From Serratia plymuthica (GTDB taxonomy: Bacteria > Pseudomonadota > Gammaproteobacteria > Enterobacterales > Enterobacteriaceae): a DNA stretch of 64,000 nt. Below, piece by piece: positions 1-10,849 of the stretch; the first letter of the stretch is position 1; each line of letters starts with the position of its first letter. The position numbers and the translations under genes are program-made. The stretch is from the NCBI RefSeq assembly GCF_018336935.1, contig NZ_CP068771.1, positions 186,001 through 250,000 on the forward strand, written 5' to 3'. Under the pieces are notes generated by a model. It had not been told where the DNA came from, searched no databases, and saw only the letters and a list, made by a program, of their open reading frames with translations.

Positions 1-1
1 G

Positions 2-478
2 GCGACGCTGCAGGAAACGCGCCAGGCGTCTCTGCTGTTGCATGTAATCGACGCCGCGGATACCCGCGTTGATGAAAACATTGAAGCGGTAAACACCGTG
101 CTGGCAGAGATTGAATCGGATGAGATCCCTACACTGTTAGTGATGAACAAAATAGATATGCTGGATGATTTTGTCCCGCGTATCGACCGCAACGATGAAA
201 ACTTACCGATCCGGGTGTGGCTGTCCGCCGCCAGCGGTGAAGGTATCCCGTTGCTGTATCAGGCGTTGACGGAGCGCTTATCGGGGGAAATCGCGCAATA
301 TGAGCTGCGCTTACCGCCACAGGCAGGCCGTCTTCGTAGCCGTTTTTACCAGCTTCAGGCAATTGAGAAAGAGTGGAACGAAGAAGACGGCAGCATCGGC
401 ATGGTGATTCGTATGCCAATTGTCGAATGGCGTCGCCTCTGTAAACAGGAACAGGACCTGATTAACTTTATAGTATGA
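2..478 (+). CDS. hflX: GTPase HflX, C-terminal part (5' end outside window)
   Basis: The reading frame is open from the window edge and encodes the last 158 residues of HflX, a ribosome-binding GTPase that helps split stalled or heat-damaged 70S ribosomes. The visible part starts just after the switch II region (TLQETRQASLLLHVIDAAD) and includes the guanine-specificity motif (VMNKIDML) and the G5-like SAASGEG segment, followed by the C-terminal domain. The E. coli protein is about 426 residues, so roughly 270 residues lie upstream of the window. It precedes hflK and hflC, as in the E. coli hfq-hflX-hflK-hflC cluster. An ATG-like start inside this frame is not the real start. Confidence 0.95.
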   Translation, partial: ATLQETRQASLLLHVIDAADTRVDENIEAVNTVLAEIESDEIPTLLVMNKIDMLDDFVPRIDRNDENLPIRVWLSAASGEGIPLLYQALTERLSGEIAQYELRLPPQAGRLRSRFYQLQAIEKEWNEEDGSIGMVIRMPIVEWRRLCKQEQDLINFIV

Positions 479-509
479 TCATATCCTGTTACATTTGAGC
501 ACTCGGTCC

Positions 510-629
510 GCAGGCGTCTTCGGTGCAGCACGTTTTGGTGCGGCCAGCGCGCAGGAACCGGAGCGTACAGCAAGTACGTGAGGATTCTGAGCACTGCCCA
601 AGTTAAAACGGGCAAGTAAGATAGCCTGC
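510..629. repeat. Dispersed palindromic intergenic repeat (putative)
   Basis: This 120-base element lies between hflX and hflK. It is bounded by the inverted hexamers GCAGGC (510-515) and GCCTGC (624-629). Inside are two more hairpins: CGTAC/GTACG (564-568, 574-578) and GCCC/GGGC (596-599, 610-613). From memory, the internal text resembles an intergenic repeat seen many times in Serratia, Yersinia and Pectobacterium genomes. No second copy was found in this window, so its repeat status rests on recall. As RNA it would fold into a branched structure in the hflX-hflK transcript. Confidence 0.5.
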
Positions 630-681
630 AGTAACTAAGCGTAAGCCTGAAGTACCCAATCACAGAATATGGAGCTAAAAC

Positions 682-1941
682 ATGGCGTGGAATCAGCCCG
701 GTAATAACGGACAGGACCGCGACCCGTGGGGGAGCAGCAATAATAATGGCGGCAACTCTGGCGGTAACAACAAAGGCGGTCGCGAGCAAGGACCTCCTGA
801 TTTGGACGATATCTTCCGCAAGCTGAGCAAAAAACTGAGCGGCTTGGGCGGGGGCAAAGGTTCCAACAGCAATAACAGCGGCGGCACCGGTACCTCAGGT
901 CCGGGTTTCAGCAGCCGTATTGTCGGCATTGCTGCGGTTGCGGTGGTGGTGATTTGGGCCGCCAGCGGCTTCTACACCATCAAAGAAGCTGAGCGTGGCG
1001 TAGTCACCCGTTTCGGCAAGTTCAGCCACCTGGTGCAACCGGGTCTGAACTGGAAACCGACCTTCATCGACGAAGTTCGTCCGGTCAACGTGGAGTCCGT
1101 GCGTGAACTGGCGGCGTCCGGCGTGATGCTGACTTCCGATGAGAACGTGGTGCGCGTGGAAATGAACGTGCAGTACCGCGTGACCAATCCGGAAGCGTAT
1201 CTGTTCAGCGTGACCAGTGCCGACGACAGCTTGAGCCAGGCTACCGACAGCGCCCTGCGTGGCGTTATCGGCAAGTACACGATGGACAAGATCCTGACTG
1301 AAGGCCGTACTATCGTGCGTAGCGATACCCAACGCGTACTGGAAGAGACCATTCGTCCGTACAACATGGGGATCACGCTGCTGGACGTCAACTTCCAGGC
1401 TGCCCGTCCGCCGGAAGAGGTGAAAGCCGCATTTGATGATGCGATTGCCGCGCGTGAGAACGAGCAGCAGTACATCCGTGAGGCGGAAGCCTACGCCAAC
1501 GAAGTTCAGCCACGTGCTAACGGCCAGGCGCAGCGTCTGCTGGAAGATGCCAAAGCGTATAAAGACCGTACCGTCCTGGAAGCTCAGGGTGAGGTCGCGC
1601 GCTTTGCCAAACTGTTGCCGGAATACAAATCCGCCCCGGAAATTACCCGTGAGCGTCTGTATATCGAAACCATGGAAAAAGTCCTGAGCCACACCCGCAA
1701 GGTGCTGGTGAATGACAAAGGCAACAACCTGATGGTGTTACCGCTTGAGCAAATGCTGCGTGGCCCTGCCGGCGCGGCGGGCGACGGCAGTAAAGACACC
1801 AGCCTGATTCGTCTCAACCCCGCTCCGTCTGCCAACAGTGGCGCCAGCTCGAACAGCCAGCGTAGCGACAGCGGCTCGGTCATGGACCAACGCCGGGCGA
1901 ATGCGCAGCGTGACGACACCACTCGCGTAGGGAGAGAGTAA
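682..1941 (+). CDS. hflK: HflK, SPFH-family regulator of FtsH protease
   Basis: HflK pairs with HflC to form a large periplasm-facing cage in the inner membrane that encloses and modulates FtsH; FtsH itself is encoded at 47796. The 419-residue protein has a Gly/Asn-rich cytoplasmic N-terminus (about 1-75), one membrane segment (about 80-98), then an SPFH/band-7 domain starting at KEAERGVVTRFGKF and a long charged helix rich in Arg, Glu and Ala (about 260-330). The C-terminal tail is Ser/Asn-rich. The start is a plain ATG after GGAGC. It is separated by three bases from hflC, so the two are co-translated. Confidence 0.96.
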   Translation: MAWNQPGNNGQDRDPWGSSNNNGGNSGGNNKGGREQGPPDLDDIFRKLSKKLSGLGGGKGSNSNNSGGTGTSGPGFSSRIVGIAAVAVVVIWAASGFYTIKEAERGVVTRFGKFSHLVQPGLNWKPTFIDEVRPVNVESVRELAASGVMLTSDENVVRVEMNVQYRVTNPEAYLFSVTSADDSLSQATDSALRGVIGKYTMDKILTEGRTIVRSDTQRVLEETIRPYNMGITLLDVNFQAARPPEEVKAAFDDAIAARENEQQYIREAEAYANEVQPRANGQAQRLLEDAKAYKDRTVLEAQGEVARFAKLLPEYKSAPEITRERLYIETMEKVLSHTRKVLVNDKGNNLMVLPLEQMLRGPAGAAGDGSKDTSLIRLNPAPSANSGASSNSQRSDSGSVMDQRRANAQRDDTTRVGRE

Positions 1942-1944
1942 TCA

Positions 1945-2952
1945 ATGCGTAAGTCTTTTGTAGTTATCGTCCTCGCGGTGCTGGTGGCGCTGTATGCTTC
2001 CCTGTTCGTGGTGCAAGAAGGCCAGCGCGGCATCGTGCTGCGTTTCGGCAAGGTACTGCGCGACAGCGACAACAAACCGCTGGTGTATGCGCCGGGTCTG
2101 CACTTCAAGATCCCGTTTATCGAATCGGTGAAAACGCTGGACGCGCGTATCCAGACCATGGACAACCAGGCTGACCGTTTCGTGACCAGCGAGAAGAAAG
2201 ACCTGATCGTCGATTCTTACCTGAAATGGCGCATCAGTGATTTCAGCCGTTACTATCTGGCCACCGGCGGCGGTGACGTTTCACAAGCCGAAGTGTTGTT
2301 GAAGCGTAAATTCAGTGACCGTCTGCGTTCCGAGATTGGTCGTCTGGATGTGAAAGACATCGTGACCGACTCGCGCGGCAAGCTGATGTCTGACGTACGT
2401 GACGCGCTGAACACCGGTACCGTGGGTGATGGCGAAGAAGTGGCAACCACCGAAGCTGATGATGCCATTGCTTCTGCTGCGGCCCGCGTTGAGAAGGAAA
2501 CCACCGGCAACCTGCCGAAAGTTAACCCGAACAGCATGGCGGCACTGGGTATTGAAGTGATCGACGTGCGTATCAAGCAGATCAACCTGCCGGCGGAAGT
2601 GTCTGACGCAATCTATCAGCGTATGCGCGCCGAGCGTGAAGCGGTAGCCCGTCGTCACCGTTCGCAAGGCCAGGAAGAGGCTGAGAAGCTGCGTGCAACT
2701 GCGGACTACGAAGTGACTCGTACGTTGGCGGAAGCCGAACGTACGGCGCGTATCACCCGTGGTGATGGCGATGCGGAAGCCGCCAAACTGTTTGCTGCCG
2801 CATTCAGCCAGGATCCGGACTTCTATGCCTTTATCCGTAGCCTGCGTGCTTATGAAACCAGTTTCAGCAGCAACAACCAGGACGTGATGGTACTGAGCCC
2901 GGACAGCGATTTCTTCCGCTACATGAAGTCGCCTGATTCCACGCGCAAGTAA
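1945..2952 (+). CDS. hflC: HflC, SPFH-family partner of HflK
   Basis: HflC is the second subunit of the HflKC complex that surrounds FtsH in the inner membrane. The 335-residue product begins with an uncleaved membrane anchor (about residues 4-22), followed at once by an SPFH domain (VQEGQRGIVLRFGKV). A coiled-coil segment rich in Arg, Glu and Ala (about 230-290) mediates ring assembly in the family. It lies three bases behind hflK and its stop is followed by a strong hairpin terminator at 2975, so it probably ends the main transcript, although yjeT follows closely. Confidence 0.96.
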   Translation: MRKSFVVIVLAVLVALYASLFVVQEGQRGIVLRFGKVLRDSDNKPLVYAPGLHFKIPFIESVKTLDARIQTMDNQADRFVTSEKKDLIVDSYLKWRISDFSRYYLATGGGDVSQAEVLLKRKFSDRLRSEIGRLDVKDIVTDSRGKLMSDVRDALNTGTVGDGEEVATTEADDAIASAAARVEKETTGNLPKVNPNSMAALGIEVIDVRIKQINLPAEVSDAIYQRMRAEREAVARRHRSQGQEEAEKLRATADYEVTRTLAEAERTARITRGDGDAEAAKLFAAAFSQDPDFYAFIRSLRAYETSFSSNNQDVMVLSPDSDFFRYMKSPDSTRK

Positions 2953-2974
2953 CAGCGACAGGTAAATTATTGGG

Positions 2975-3006
2975 GGGCCCGTTTAATCGCGGGCCCTTTC
3001 TTTTTT
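2975..3006 (+). terminator. Rho-independent terminator after hflC
   Basis: A GC-only stem (GGGCCCG/CGGGCCC, loop TTTAAT) is followed by CTTTCTTTTTT. It lies 20 bases behind the hflC stop. Confidence 0.85.
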
Positions 3007-3016
3007 GGGGTGAGGC

Positions 3017-3217
3017 ATGAATTCAACGATTTGGCTGGCGCTTGGGCTGGTTTTGGTACTGGAAGGGCTGGGGCCGATGCTGTTTCCACAGGCCTGGCGT
3101 AAAATGATACTGGCGATGACCCAGTTGCCTGACGCTACGTTGCGGCGATTTGGCGGTGGAATAGTGGTTGCGGGCTGTGTGATCTACTACATGTTGCGTA
3201 GCCGTACGGGGCTTTAA
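3017..3217 (+). CDS. yjeT: YjeT, DUF2065 small membrane protein
   Basis: This 66-residue protein matches the DUF2065 family represented by E. coli YjeT, which sits at the same place between hflC and purA. It has two hydrophobic segments (about residues 4-22 and 46-60) separated by a loop containing PQAWRKMI, so it should be an inner-membrane protein. The ATG follows a strong GGGGTGAGG ribosome-binding site. It starts just beyond the hflC terminator, so it depends on read-through or its own promoter. The function is unknown in the family. Confidence 0.88.
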   Translation: MNSTIWLALGLVLVLEGLGPMLFPQAWRKMILAMTQLPDATLRRFGGGIVVAGCVIYYMLRSRTGL

Positions 3218-3234
3218 AGTTTAGCCTAAAAAAG

Positions 3235-3250
3235 ACGCAATCGTATGCTA
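3235..3250. promoter_or_regulatory. PurR operator (PUR box) upstream of purA
   Basis: The sequence ACGCAATCGTATGCTA matches the PUR box consensus ACGCAAACGTTTGCGT at 12 of 16 positions by hand count. It lies 65 bases before the purA start and just upstream of the inferred promoter. E. coli purA is a known member of the PurR regulon. Confidence 0.7.
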
Positions 3251-3256
3251 AAAGTG

Positions 3257-4613
<1,357 letters not shown>

Positions 4614-4630
4614 TCTGGCCTTACTGCAGT

Positions 4631-4662
4631 AAAACAAACCGGGCATGTCCCGGTTTGTTTTT
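4631..4662 (+). terminator. Rho-independent terminator after purA
   Basis: AAACAAACCGGG and CCCGGTTTGTTT form a long stem around the loop CATG, with A-rich and T-rich flanks, so it may work in both directions. Confidence 0.88.
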
Positions 4663-4846
4663 ATCATTATTCTCCCCGATTGCGGTTTCACATCAAAAAA
4701 TCCTTTCTTTAACCCGTTCCAGAGCCTGAGATACGCTAAATAATTAGCGGCGAACTCTCCGGCTGGTTTATTATCCAATAAGTAATCTTTTGAATAATGC
4801 CGGAAATCGGCTTGTCAGACGGGTAAAAAGAGACCCAGAGGTAGAT

Positions 4847-5272
4847 GTGCAGTTAACAAGTTTTACTGATTATGGCCTGCGGGCGTTGATCTACATGGCC
4901 TCGCTGCCACCGGACAAAATGACCAGCATTTCGGAAGTTACCGAAGTCTATGGCGTGTCCCGTAACCATATGGTGAAGATCATCAATCAGTTAAGCCGGG
5001 TTGGGTTTGTGACCGCCGTGCGCGGAAAGAACGGTGGCATCCGTTTGGGCAAACCAGCCGAAACCATACGCCTCGGCGACGTGGTCAGGGCGCTGGAGCC
5101 GCTCTCGTTGGTTAACTGCAACAGTGATTTTTGCCACATAACCCCTGCCTGCCGCCTGAAGCAGGTGCTCCACCAGGGCGTACAGAATTTCCTTGAAGAG
5201 CTGGATAGCCACACGCTGGCCGATATGGTCGAAGACAATCCACCGCTCTACAAGCTATTGCTTGTCGAATAA
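4847..5272 (+). CDS. nsrR: NsrR, nitric-oxide-sensing Rrf2-family repressor
   Basis: NsrR is an iron-sulfur repressor that derepresses nitric-oxide detoxification genes when its cluster is nitrosylated. Starting at the GTG at 4847, behind CCCAGAGG, the product is 141 residues, the same as E. coli; the frame is open 19 codons further upstream but that part has no family similarity. It shows an Rrf2 winged helix (residues about 1-60) and the three cluster ligands Cys91, Cys96 and Cys102 in [12 protein letters not shown]. It heads the nsrR-rnr-rlmB cluster, 59 bases before rnr. I did not find a clear NsrR site at its own promoter. Confidence 0.95.
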   Translation: MQLTSFTDYGLRALIYMASLPPDKMTSISEVTEVYGVSRNHMVKIINQLSRVGFVTAVRGKNGGIRLGKPAETIRLGDVVRALEPLSLVNCNSDFCHITPACRLKQVLHQGVQNFLEELDSHTLADMVEDNPPLYKLLLVE

Positions 5273-5331
5273 AGCGTCGCTGAGAAGACAAGGCTCAGCG
5301 GCACCCTGCTGATGACAACGGAGGAACCGCA

Positions 5332-7827
5332 ATGTCACAAGATCCATTCCTGGAACGAGAAGCAGAAAAATATGAATCCCCAATCCCGAGCCGTGAATTC
5401 ATTCTGACCCATCTGGCGAAAAGAGAAACGCCGGCCAGCCGCGAAGAGCTGGCCAAAGAGCTGGATTTGACCGGTGAAGAGGCGCTGGAAGCGTTACGCC
5501 GTCGCCTGCGTGCCATGGAGCGTGACGGCCAATTGATATTTACCCGCCGCCAGTGCTATGCGCTGCCGGAGCGTCTGGACCTGCTGCGCGGCACCGTCAT
5601 CGGTCACCGCGACGGTTTTGGTTTCCTGCGCATTGAAGGCAGCAAAGACGACCTGTATTTGTCGGCCGAGCAGATGAAAATGGCGATCCACGGTGATGTG
5701 GTGCTGGCGCAGGCGATGGCTGCGGACCGCAAGGGCCGCCGTGAAGCGCGTATCGTGCGCGTATTGGTGCCGAAAACCAGTCAAATCGTCGGCCGCTTTT
5801 TCATGGACGCGGGAACCGGTTTTGTGGTGCCGGACGACAGCCGTCTCAGCTTTGATATCCTGATCCCTGCCGAGTCCGTCAGCGGTGCGCGCATGGGCTT
5901 CATGGTGGTGGTTGAACTGACCCAACGCCCGACCCGCCGCACCAAAGCGGTAGGCAAGATTGTTGAGATCCTCGGCGATAAAATGGGCACCAGCATGGCG
6001 GTGGACATTGCACTGCGCACCCATGAGATCCCGCATGTCTGGCCACCGCAGGTGGAAAAACAGGTTGCCGATCTCAGCGAACAAGTACCTGAGGCCGCCA
6101 AGAAAGGCCGTGTCGACCTGCGTCAACTGCCGCTGGTGACGATTGACGGCGAAGACGCGCGCGATTTCGATGACGCCGTCTACTGCGAGAAAAAACGCGG
6201 CGGCGGCTGGCGCCTGTGGGTAGCGATTGCCGACGTCAGCTATTACGTCCGCCCTCGCACCGCATTGGATGACGAAGCGCGCAACCGCGGGACGTCGGTG
6301 TACTTCCCGTCGCAGGTTATTCCGATGCTGCCGGAAGTGTTGTCCAACGGCTTGTGCTCGCTGAACCCGCAGGTCGATCGTCTGTGTATGGTGTGCGAGA
6401 TGACCATCTCCGCCCAGGGCCGCCTGTCGACATCCAAGTTCTATGAAGCGGTAATGAGTTCACACGCTCGCTTAACCTACAATAAAGTCTGGCATATTCT
6501 GCAGGGCGATCAGGAGCTGCGTGAGCATTATCACCCGCTGGTCAAGCACCTGCAGGAACTGCACGCCATGTACAAGGTGTTGGATCAGGCGCGCGCCGAA
6601 CGTGGCGGCATCGCTTTCGAAACCGAAGAAGCCAAGTTTATCTTCAATGCCGAACGCCGTATTGAGCGCGTTGAGCCAACGGTGCGCAACGACGCCCATA
6701 AGCTGATCGAAGAGTGCATGATCATGGCGAACGTCGCCGCAGCGCGCTTTGTCGAGAAACATAACGAACCGGCGCTGTTCCGCGTGCACGATCGTCCAAG
6801 CGACGATCATATTACCGCACTGCGCAGCGTGTTGGGTGAACTGGGCCTGACGCTGGGCGGCGGCAATAAACCGCAGCCTAAGGACTACGCCACCCTGATG
6901 GATGAAGTGGCTGAACGTCCCGATCGCGAAATGCTGCAAACCATGCTGCTGCGTTCGATGAAGCAGGCGATCTACGATCCGGAAAACCGCGGGCACTTTG
7001 GCCTGGCGCTGGCTTCTTACGGCCACTTTACTTCACCGATCCGCCGTTATCCTGACCTGGCGCTGCACCGCGCGATCAAATATCTGCTGGCTAAAGAGCA
7101 CGGCCAGCCGAAAGAGCGCTGGACACCGACCGGCGGCTGGCACAGCGAATTCGAAGAGATGCTGCAGCTCGGCGAACACTGTTCAATGACCGAACGCCGT
7201 GCCGATGAAGCGACGCGCAACGTAGCCGACTGGCTGAAATGCGACTTTATGCAGGACCACGTCGGTGAAGTGTTTGGCGGCATTATCGCCAGCGTGACCG
7301 GCTTCGGTTTCTTCGTGCGCCTGAACGATCTGTTTATCGACGGTCTGGTGCACGTATCAACGCTGGATAACGATTATTATCGCTACGATAATATCGGCCA
7401 GCGTCTGATCGGCGAATCCTCCGGCATGGTTTATCGCCTGGGCGATACGGTGGAGATCCGCGTCGAAGCGGTGCATATGGATGAGCGCAAGATTGATTTT
7501 GCTTTGGTCTCCAGCACCCGCAAACCGCGTGGCGAAGGTAAAACCGAACGTGACCGCGCCAAGAACGGCGGCCAACGTACCTTGCGTGACGGTGCCGGCG
7601 CAGGCCGTGCTCCGGCATCGCAGCGCAACAAGCGTCGTGGTGGCAAGCCACCGGCCAACTTTGAGCCGGACAGCGCCTTCCGCAAAAAAGACGACGCCAA
7701 ACCGGCTGACCAGGTGAAGAAAGACAAAAAGGCGAAAGCCAAGAAAGTGTCTGACAAAACCCGGAAAATAGCGGCGGCGACCAAGGCTAAACGCGCCGGC
7801 AAGAAGAAAGGTGCTGAGCAGGCTTAA
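5332..7827 (+). CDS. rnr: Ribonuclease R
   Basis: RNase R is a processive 3'-5' exoribonuclease that degrades structured RNA, takes part in rRNA quality control and helps trans-translation. The 831-residue protein has an N-terminal winged helix (about 20-85), cold-shock domains, and the RNB catalytic domain with the Mg-binding cluster [13 protein letters not shown] (about residues 270-285). An S1 domain begins near 643 ([21 protein letters not shown] is its first strand region). The tail, from about 730, is very rich in Lys and Arg and contains [10 protein letters not shown]. It follows nsrR and precedes rlmB, as in E. coli. GGAGG lies 9 bases before the ATG. Confidence 0.97.
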   Translation: MSQDPFLEREAEKYESPIPSREFILTHLAKRETPASREELAKELDLTGEEALEALRRRLRAMERDGQLIFTRRQCYALPERLDLLRGTVIGHRDGFGFLRIEGSKDDLYLSAEQMKMAIHGDVVLAQAMAADRKGRREARIVRVLVPKTSQIVGRFFMDAGTGFVVPDDSRLSFDILIPAESVSGARMGFMVVVELTQRPTRRTKAVGKIVEILGDKMGTSMAVDIALRTHEIPHVWPPQVEKQVADLSEQVPEAAKKGRVDLRQLPLVTIDGEDARDFDDAVYCEKKRGGGWRLWVAIADVSYYVRPRTALDDEARNRGTSVYFPSQVIPMLPEVLSNGLCSLNPQVDRLCMVCEMTISAQGRLSTSKFYEAVMSSHARLTYNKVWHILQGDQELREHYHPLVKHLQELHAMYKVLDQARAERGGIAFETEEAKFIFNAERRIERVEPTVRNDAHKLIEECMIMANVAAARFVEKHNEPALFRVHDRPSDDHITALRSVLGELGLTLGGGNKPQPKDYATLMDEVAERPDREMLQTMLLRSMKQAIYDPENRGHFGLALASYGHFTSPIRRYPDLALHRAIKYLLAKEHGQPKERWTPTGGWHSEFEEMLQLGEHCSMTERRADEATRNVADWLKCDFMQDHVGEVFGGIIASVTGFGFFVRLNDLFIDGLVHVSTLDNDYYRYDNIGQRLIGESSGMVYRLGDTVEIRVEAVHMDERKIDFALVSSTRKPRGEGKTERDRAKNGGQRTLRDGAGAGRAPASQRNKRRGGKPPANFEPDSAFRKKDDAKPADQVKKDKKAKAKKVSDKTRKIAAATKAKRAGKKKGAEQA

Positions 7828-7886
7828 TCTGCCGCACGTCATTATCACCGGCTGGCAAACGCCAGCCGCACAGTTAAAAGAGCATC

Positions 7887-8618
7887 ATGAGCGAAATTAT
7901 TTACGGCATCCATGCCGTCAAGGCCCTGTTAGATAACGATCCGCAGCGCTTCCTGGAAGTGTTTATTCTGAAAGGGCGCGATGATCGCCGGCTGCAACCG
8001 CTGATCGCCGAGCTGGAGGCGACCGGTATTGTAATCCAGGTGGCGAACCGCCAGTGGCTGGACGAGAAGGTCGAGGGCGCAGTGCATCAGGGAATTATCG
8101 CCCGGGTGCGCGAAGGGCGTCAGTATCAGGAAAATGATTTACCGGGCCTGCTGGCCAGCGTGGATACGCCATTCCTGCTGGTACTGGACGGCGTGACCGA
8201 CCCGCACAACCTCGGCGCCTGCCTGCGCAGCGCAGATGCGGCCGGCGTGCACGCGGTTATCGTCCCGCGCGATCGTTCCGCCCAGTTGAACGCGACCGCC
8301 AAGAAAGTGGCCTGCGGCGCGGCGGAAAATGTCCCGCTGATCCGTGTCACCAACCTGGCGCGCACCCTGCGTTTGCTGCAGGAAATGAACGTCTGGGTAG
8401 TCGGCACCGCCGGCGAAGCCGATCATACTCTGTTCCAGAGCAAAATGACCGGCCCGATGGCGCTGGTGATGGGGGCTGAAGGCGAAGGCATGCGCCGTCT
8501 GACCCGCGAACACTGCGATGAGTTGATCAGCATTCCGATGGCAGGGACAGTTTCTTCGCTGAACGTCTCGGTCGCCACCGGCATCTGTTTGTTCGAAGCG
8601 GTGCGCCAGCGCAGCTGA
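7887..8618 (+). CDS. rlmB: 23S rRNA (guanosine-2'-O-)-methyltransferase RlmB
   Basis: RlmB 2'-O-methylates G2251 in the peptidyl-transferase loop of 23S rRNA (E. coli numbering, family knowledge). The 243 residues match E. coli in length. An N-terminal L30e-like RNA-binding domain (about 1-75) is followed by a SPOUT domain whose knotted motifs are visible: [28 protein letters not shown] and [18 protein letters not shown]. It lies 59 bases behind rnr, in the same orientation. A GC-rich palindrome follows the stop. Confidence 0.96.
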   Translation: MSEIIYGIHAVKALLDNDPQRFLEVFILKGRDDRRLQPLIAELEATGIVIQVANRQWLDEKVEGAVHQGIIARVREGRQYQENDLPGLLASVDTPFLLVLDGVTDPHNLGACLRSADAAGVHAVIVPRDRSAQLNATAKKVACGAAENVPLIRVTNLARTLRLLQEMNVWVVGTAGEADHTLFQSKMTGPMALVMGAEGEGMRRLTREHCDELISIPMAGTVSSLNVSVATGICLFEAVRQRS

Positions 8619-8626
8619 TTTACCCG

Positions 8627-8646
8627 CAGGGGCGCTTGCGCCCCTG
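8627..8646. other. Stem-loop after rlmB
   Basis: CAGGGGCGC and GCGCCCCTG form a nine-base stem. No T-tract follows on either strand, so it is more likely an mRNA 3'-end stabiliser or Rho-associated hairpin than an intrinsic terminator. Confidence 0.5.
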
Positions 8647-8734
8647 TCAATCTCCCACCTTGTGATCCCACCTTCGGCAGAAATTTCCTTACCGACCATA
8701 ATTACTCCTGACGCTTTAATCAGGGAGCAAGCCG

Positions 8735-10363
8735 ATGGTCTGGACTACGCACACCGTTTTTAACCAACCCAAACCGCTGGGCAACAGCAATCTTTTCCTG
8801 TCAGATACGCCGCTGCGTGAGGCGATACAGCGCGAGCAGGCTGGCTGGGACGCAGATGTACTCGCTTCGCTGGGCCAACAGTTGGGCACTCAGGAATCGC
8901 TGGAGTTGGGGCGGCTGGCCAACGCCAACCCACCGGAACTGCTGCGTTATGACGCCACCGGGCAGCGGTTGGACGACGTTCGTTTCCATCCCGCCTGGCA
9001 TATTTTGATGCAGGGGTTGATTGCCAACCGGGTGCATAACCTGCCGTGGCAGGAGGATGCCCGTATCGGTGCGTTCGTGGCGCGCGCAGCTCGCTTTGTG
9101 CTGCATGCGCAGGTGGAAGCCGGCACCTTATGCCCGGTGACGATGACCTTTGGTGCCATTCCTCTGTTGCAACGCTTGCTGCCCTCAGAATTTCAATCCT
9201 GGCTGTCGCCGCTGCTTTCCGATCGCTACGATGCGCATTTGTCACCGGGTGGGCAAAAGCGTGGTTTGCTGATTGGCATGGGGATGACCGAAAAGCAGGG
9301 TGGATCCGATGTATTGAGCAATACGACGACCGCCACCCCGTTAACGGCTCGCGGTCCTGGGGAAGCGTACCGGTTGGTGGGGCACAAATGGTTCTTCTCG
9401 GTGCCGCAGAGCGATGCGCATCTGGTGCTGGCGCAGACCGAAGGCGGTCTGTCCTGCTTCTTCCTGCCGCGTATTTTGCCCGACGGTACGCGCAATGCGA
9501 TACGGCTGGAACGGCTGAAGGATAAGCTGGGTAACCGCTCCAACGCCAGCAGTGAGGTGGAGTTCCAGGATGCTACCGCCTGGCTGTTGGGCGAGGAAGG
9601 GGATGGCGTACGGCATATTCTCAAGATGGGTGGCCTGACGCGCTTTGACTGCGCGTTGGGCAGCCACGGCTTGATGCGGCGTGCGTTATCGGTAGCCTTG
9701 TACCATTCCCTGCAGCGGCAGGCATTTGGCAAAACGCTTATCGAACACCCGATGATGCGTCAGGTCTTGGGGCGGATGGCGTTACGGCTGGAGGGGCAGA
9801 CGGCGGCGCTGATGCGTCTGGCGCGGGCTTATGACAGCGCCGGCGATCCTCTTGAGCAGGCGTTGTGCCGGGTACTGACTCCGGCGGCTAAGTTTGAAGT
9901 CTGCCGACAAGGGATCCCTTTTGCGGGCGAAGCCATGGAGGCGTTGGGGGGCCTGGGTTACTGCGAAGAGAGCGAACTGCCGCGACTGTACCGTGAAATG
10001 CCGGTGAACAGCATCTGGGAAGGTTCCGGCAACATTATGTGCCTGGACGTGATGCGAGCCTGGGAAAGATTGCCGGCAGTACAGGACGCTTTGGAGCGTG
10101 AACTTGGCGAAGTTAAAGGGCAGAACCGACATTTCGACCACCAGTGGCGACGGCTCAGCCAACTGATGCGTAAACCCCAGGAGGAGCAGGGACGCGCAGT
10201 CACCAGCATGTTATTCAATCTGTTCGCGGCGGCGCAGCTTCTGCGCTACAGTTCACCACCGCTGGCGGAAGCCTGGTGCCAAATGACGCTCGACGCCCGT
10301 GGCGAACGGATACTGCCTGATCGGTTGTGCGACACGCTGTTTGCCCGAGCGATGGGCGGCTAG
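8735..10363 (+). CDS. aidB: AidB, acyl-CoA dehydrogenase-like alkylation-response flavoprotein
   Basis: AidB is an FAD protein of the acyl-CoA dehydrogenase fold, induced by alkylating agents in E. coli as part of the Ada response; it binds DNA and is thought to shield promoters. The 542 residues align over their full length with the E. coli protein, including HTVFNQP at the start, GMGMTEKQGGSD and VGHKWFFSVPQSD in the flavin domain, and YREMPVNSIWEGSGN near the C-terminus. In E. coli the yjfIJKLMC genes lie between rlmB and aidB. Here aidB follows rlmB directly and only yjfL remains, downstream of it. Confidence 0.95.
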   Translation: MVWTTHTVFNQPKPLGNSNLFLSDTPLREAIQREQAGWDADVLASLGQQLGTQESLELGRLANANPPELLRYDATGQRLDDVRFHPAWHILMQGLIANRVHNLPWQEDARIGAFVARAARFVLHAQVEAGTLCPVTMTFGAIPLLQRLLPSEFQSWLSPLLSDRYDAHLSPGGQKRGLLIGMGMTEKQGGSDVLSNTTTATPLTARGPGEAYRLVGHKWFFSVPQSDAHLVLAQTEGGLSCFFLPRILPDGTRNAIRLERLKDKLGNRSNASSEVEFQDATAWLLGEEGDGVRHILKMGGLTRFDCALGSHGLMRRALSVALYHSLQRQAFGKTLIEHPMMRQVLGRMALRLEGQTAALMRLARAYDSAGDPLEQALCRVLTPAAKFEVCRQGIPFAGEAMEALGGLGYCEESELPRLYREMPVNSIWEGSGNIMCLDVMRAWERLPAVQDALERELGEVKGQNRHFDHQWRRLSQLMRKPQEEQGRAVTSMLFNLFAAAQLLRYSSPPLAEAWCQMTLDARGERILPDRLCDTLFARAMGG

Positions 10364-10450
10364 GGAAAGCAGTGGCGCCGCAACAGAAAAAGCTTTTTAA
10401 TTCAGCACTTGGCCCGTAAGGGATACTGACCTCTGACCAGGAAACATGAC

Positions 10451-10849
10451 ATGGATATTCTCAGCGCGTTGGCGGCATTCGCCTCTTACTTCTTCAGTGG
10501 CTTTGCCATGGTTCTGGTGTTCTTGTTTGTCTACACCCGCATTACGCCGCATGACGAATGGGCATTGATCAAGGCCGACAACCCGTCTGCCGCCATCGGA
10601 TTCGTCGGTGCCTGCCTGGGGTATGTGATCCCGCTGGCCAGCGCGGCGATCAACTCGATCAGCCTGCTGGACTACCTGCTGTGGGGCGTAGTGGCGCTGG
10701 TGGTGCAACTGTTGCTGTTCGCGGCGGTTAAAATCTATATGCCGCGCATCAGCGACAAGATTGAATCCAATCACCTGGCCGCCGGGATTTTCCTGGGGGG
10801 CGTTTCGATCAGCGGCGGCGTGTTAAATGCGGCCTGCATGAGTTATTAA
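10451..10849 (+). CDS. yjfL: YjfL, DUF350 inner-membrane protein
   Basis: The 132-residue protein is a DUF350 family member resembling E. coli YjfL. It has four hydrophobic segments (about residues 12-31, 48-68, 76-97 and 112-128) and the family segments FGxCLGYVIPL-like and GVSISGGVLNAACM. In E. coli it belongs to a yjfIJKLMC cluster of unknown function near aidB; the partner genes are not present here. Its stop codon overlaps the stop of the convergent yjfN by four bases. Function is unknown. Confidence 0.85.
   Translation: MDILSALAAFASYFFSGFAMVLVFLFVYTRITPHDEWALIKADNPSAAIGFVGACLGYVIPLASAAINSISLLDYLLWGVVALVVQLLLFAAVKIYMPRISDKIESNHLAAGIFLGGVSISGGVLNAACMSY

Noticed and set aside
690..880. 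Low-complexity Gly/Asn codons at the start of hflK
   Set aside because: They are the normal HflK N-terminus and not an inserted repeat.
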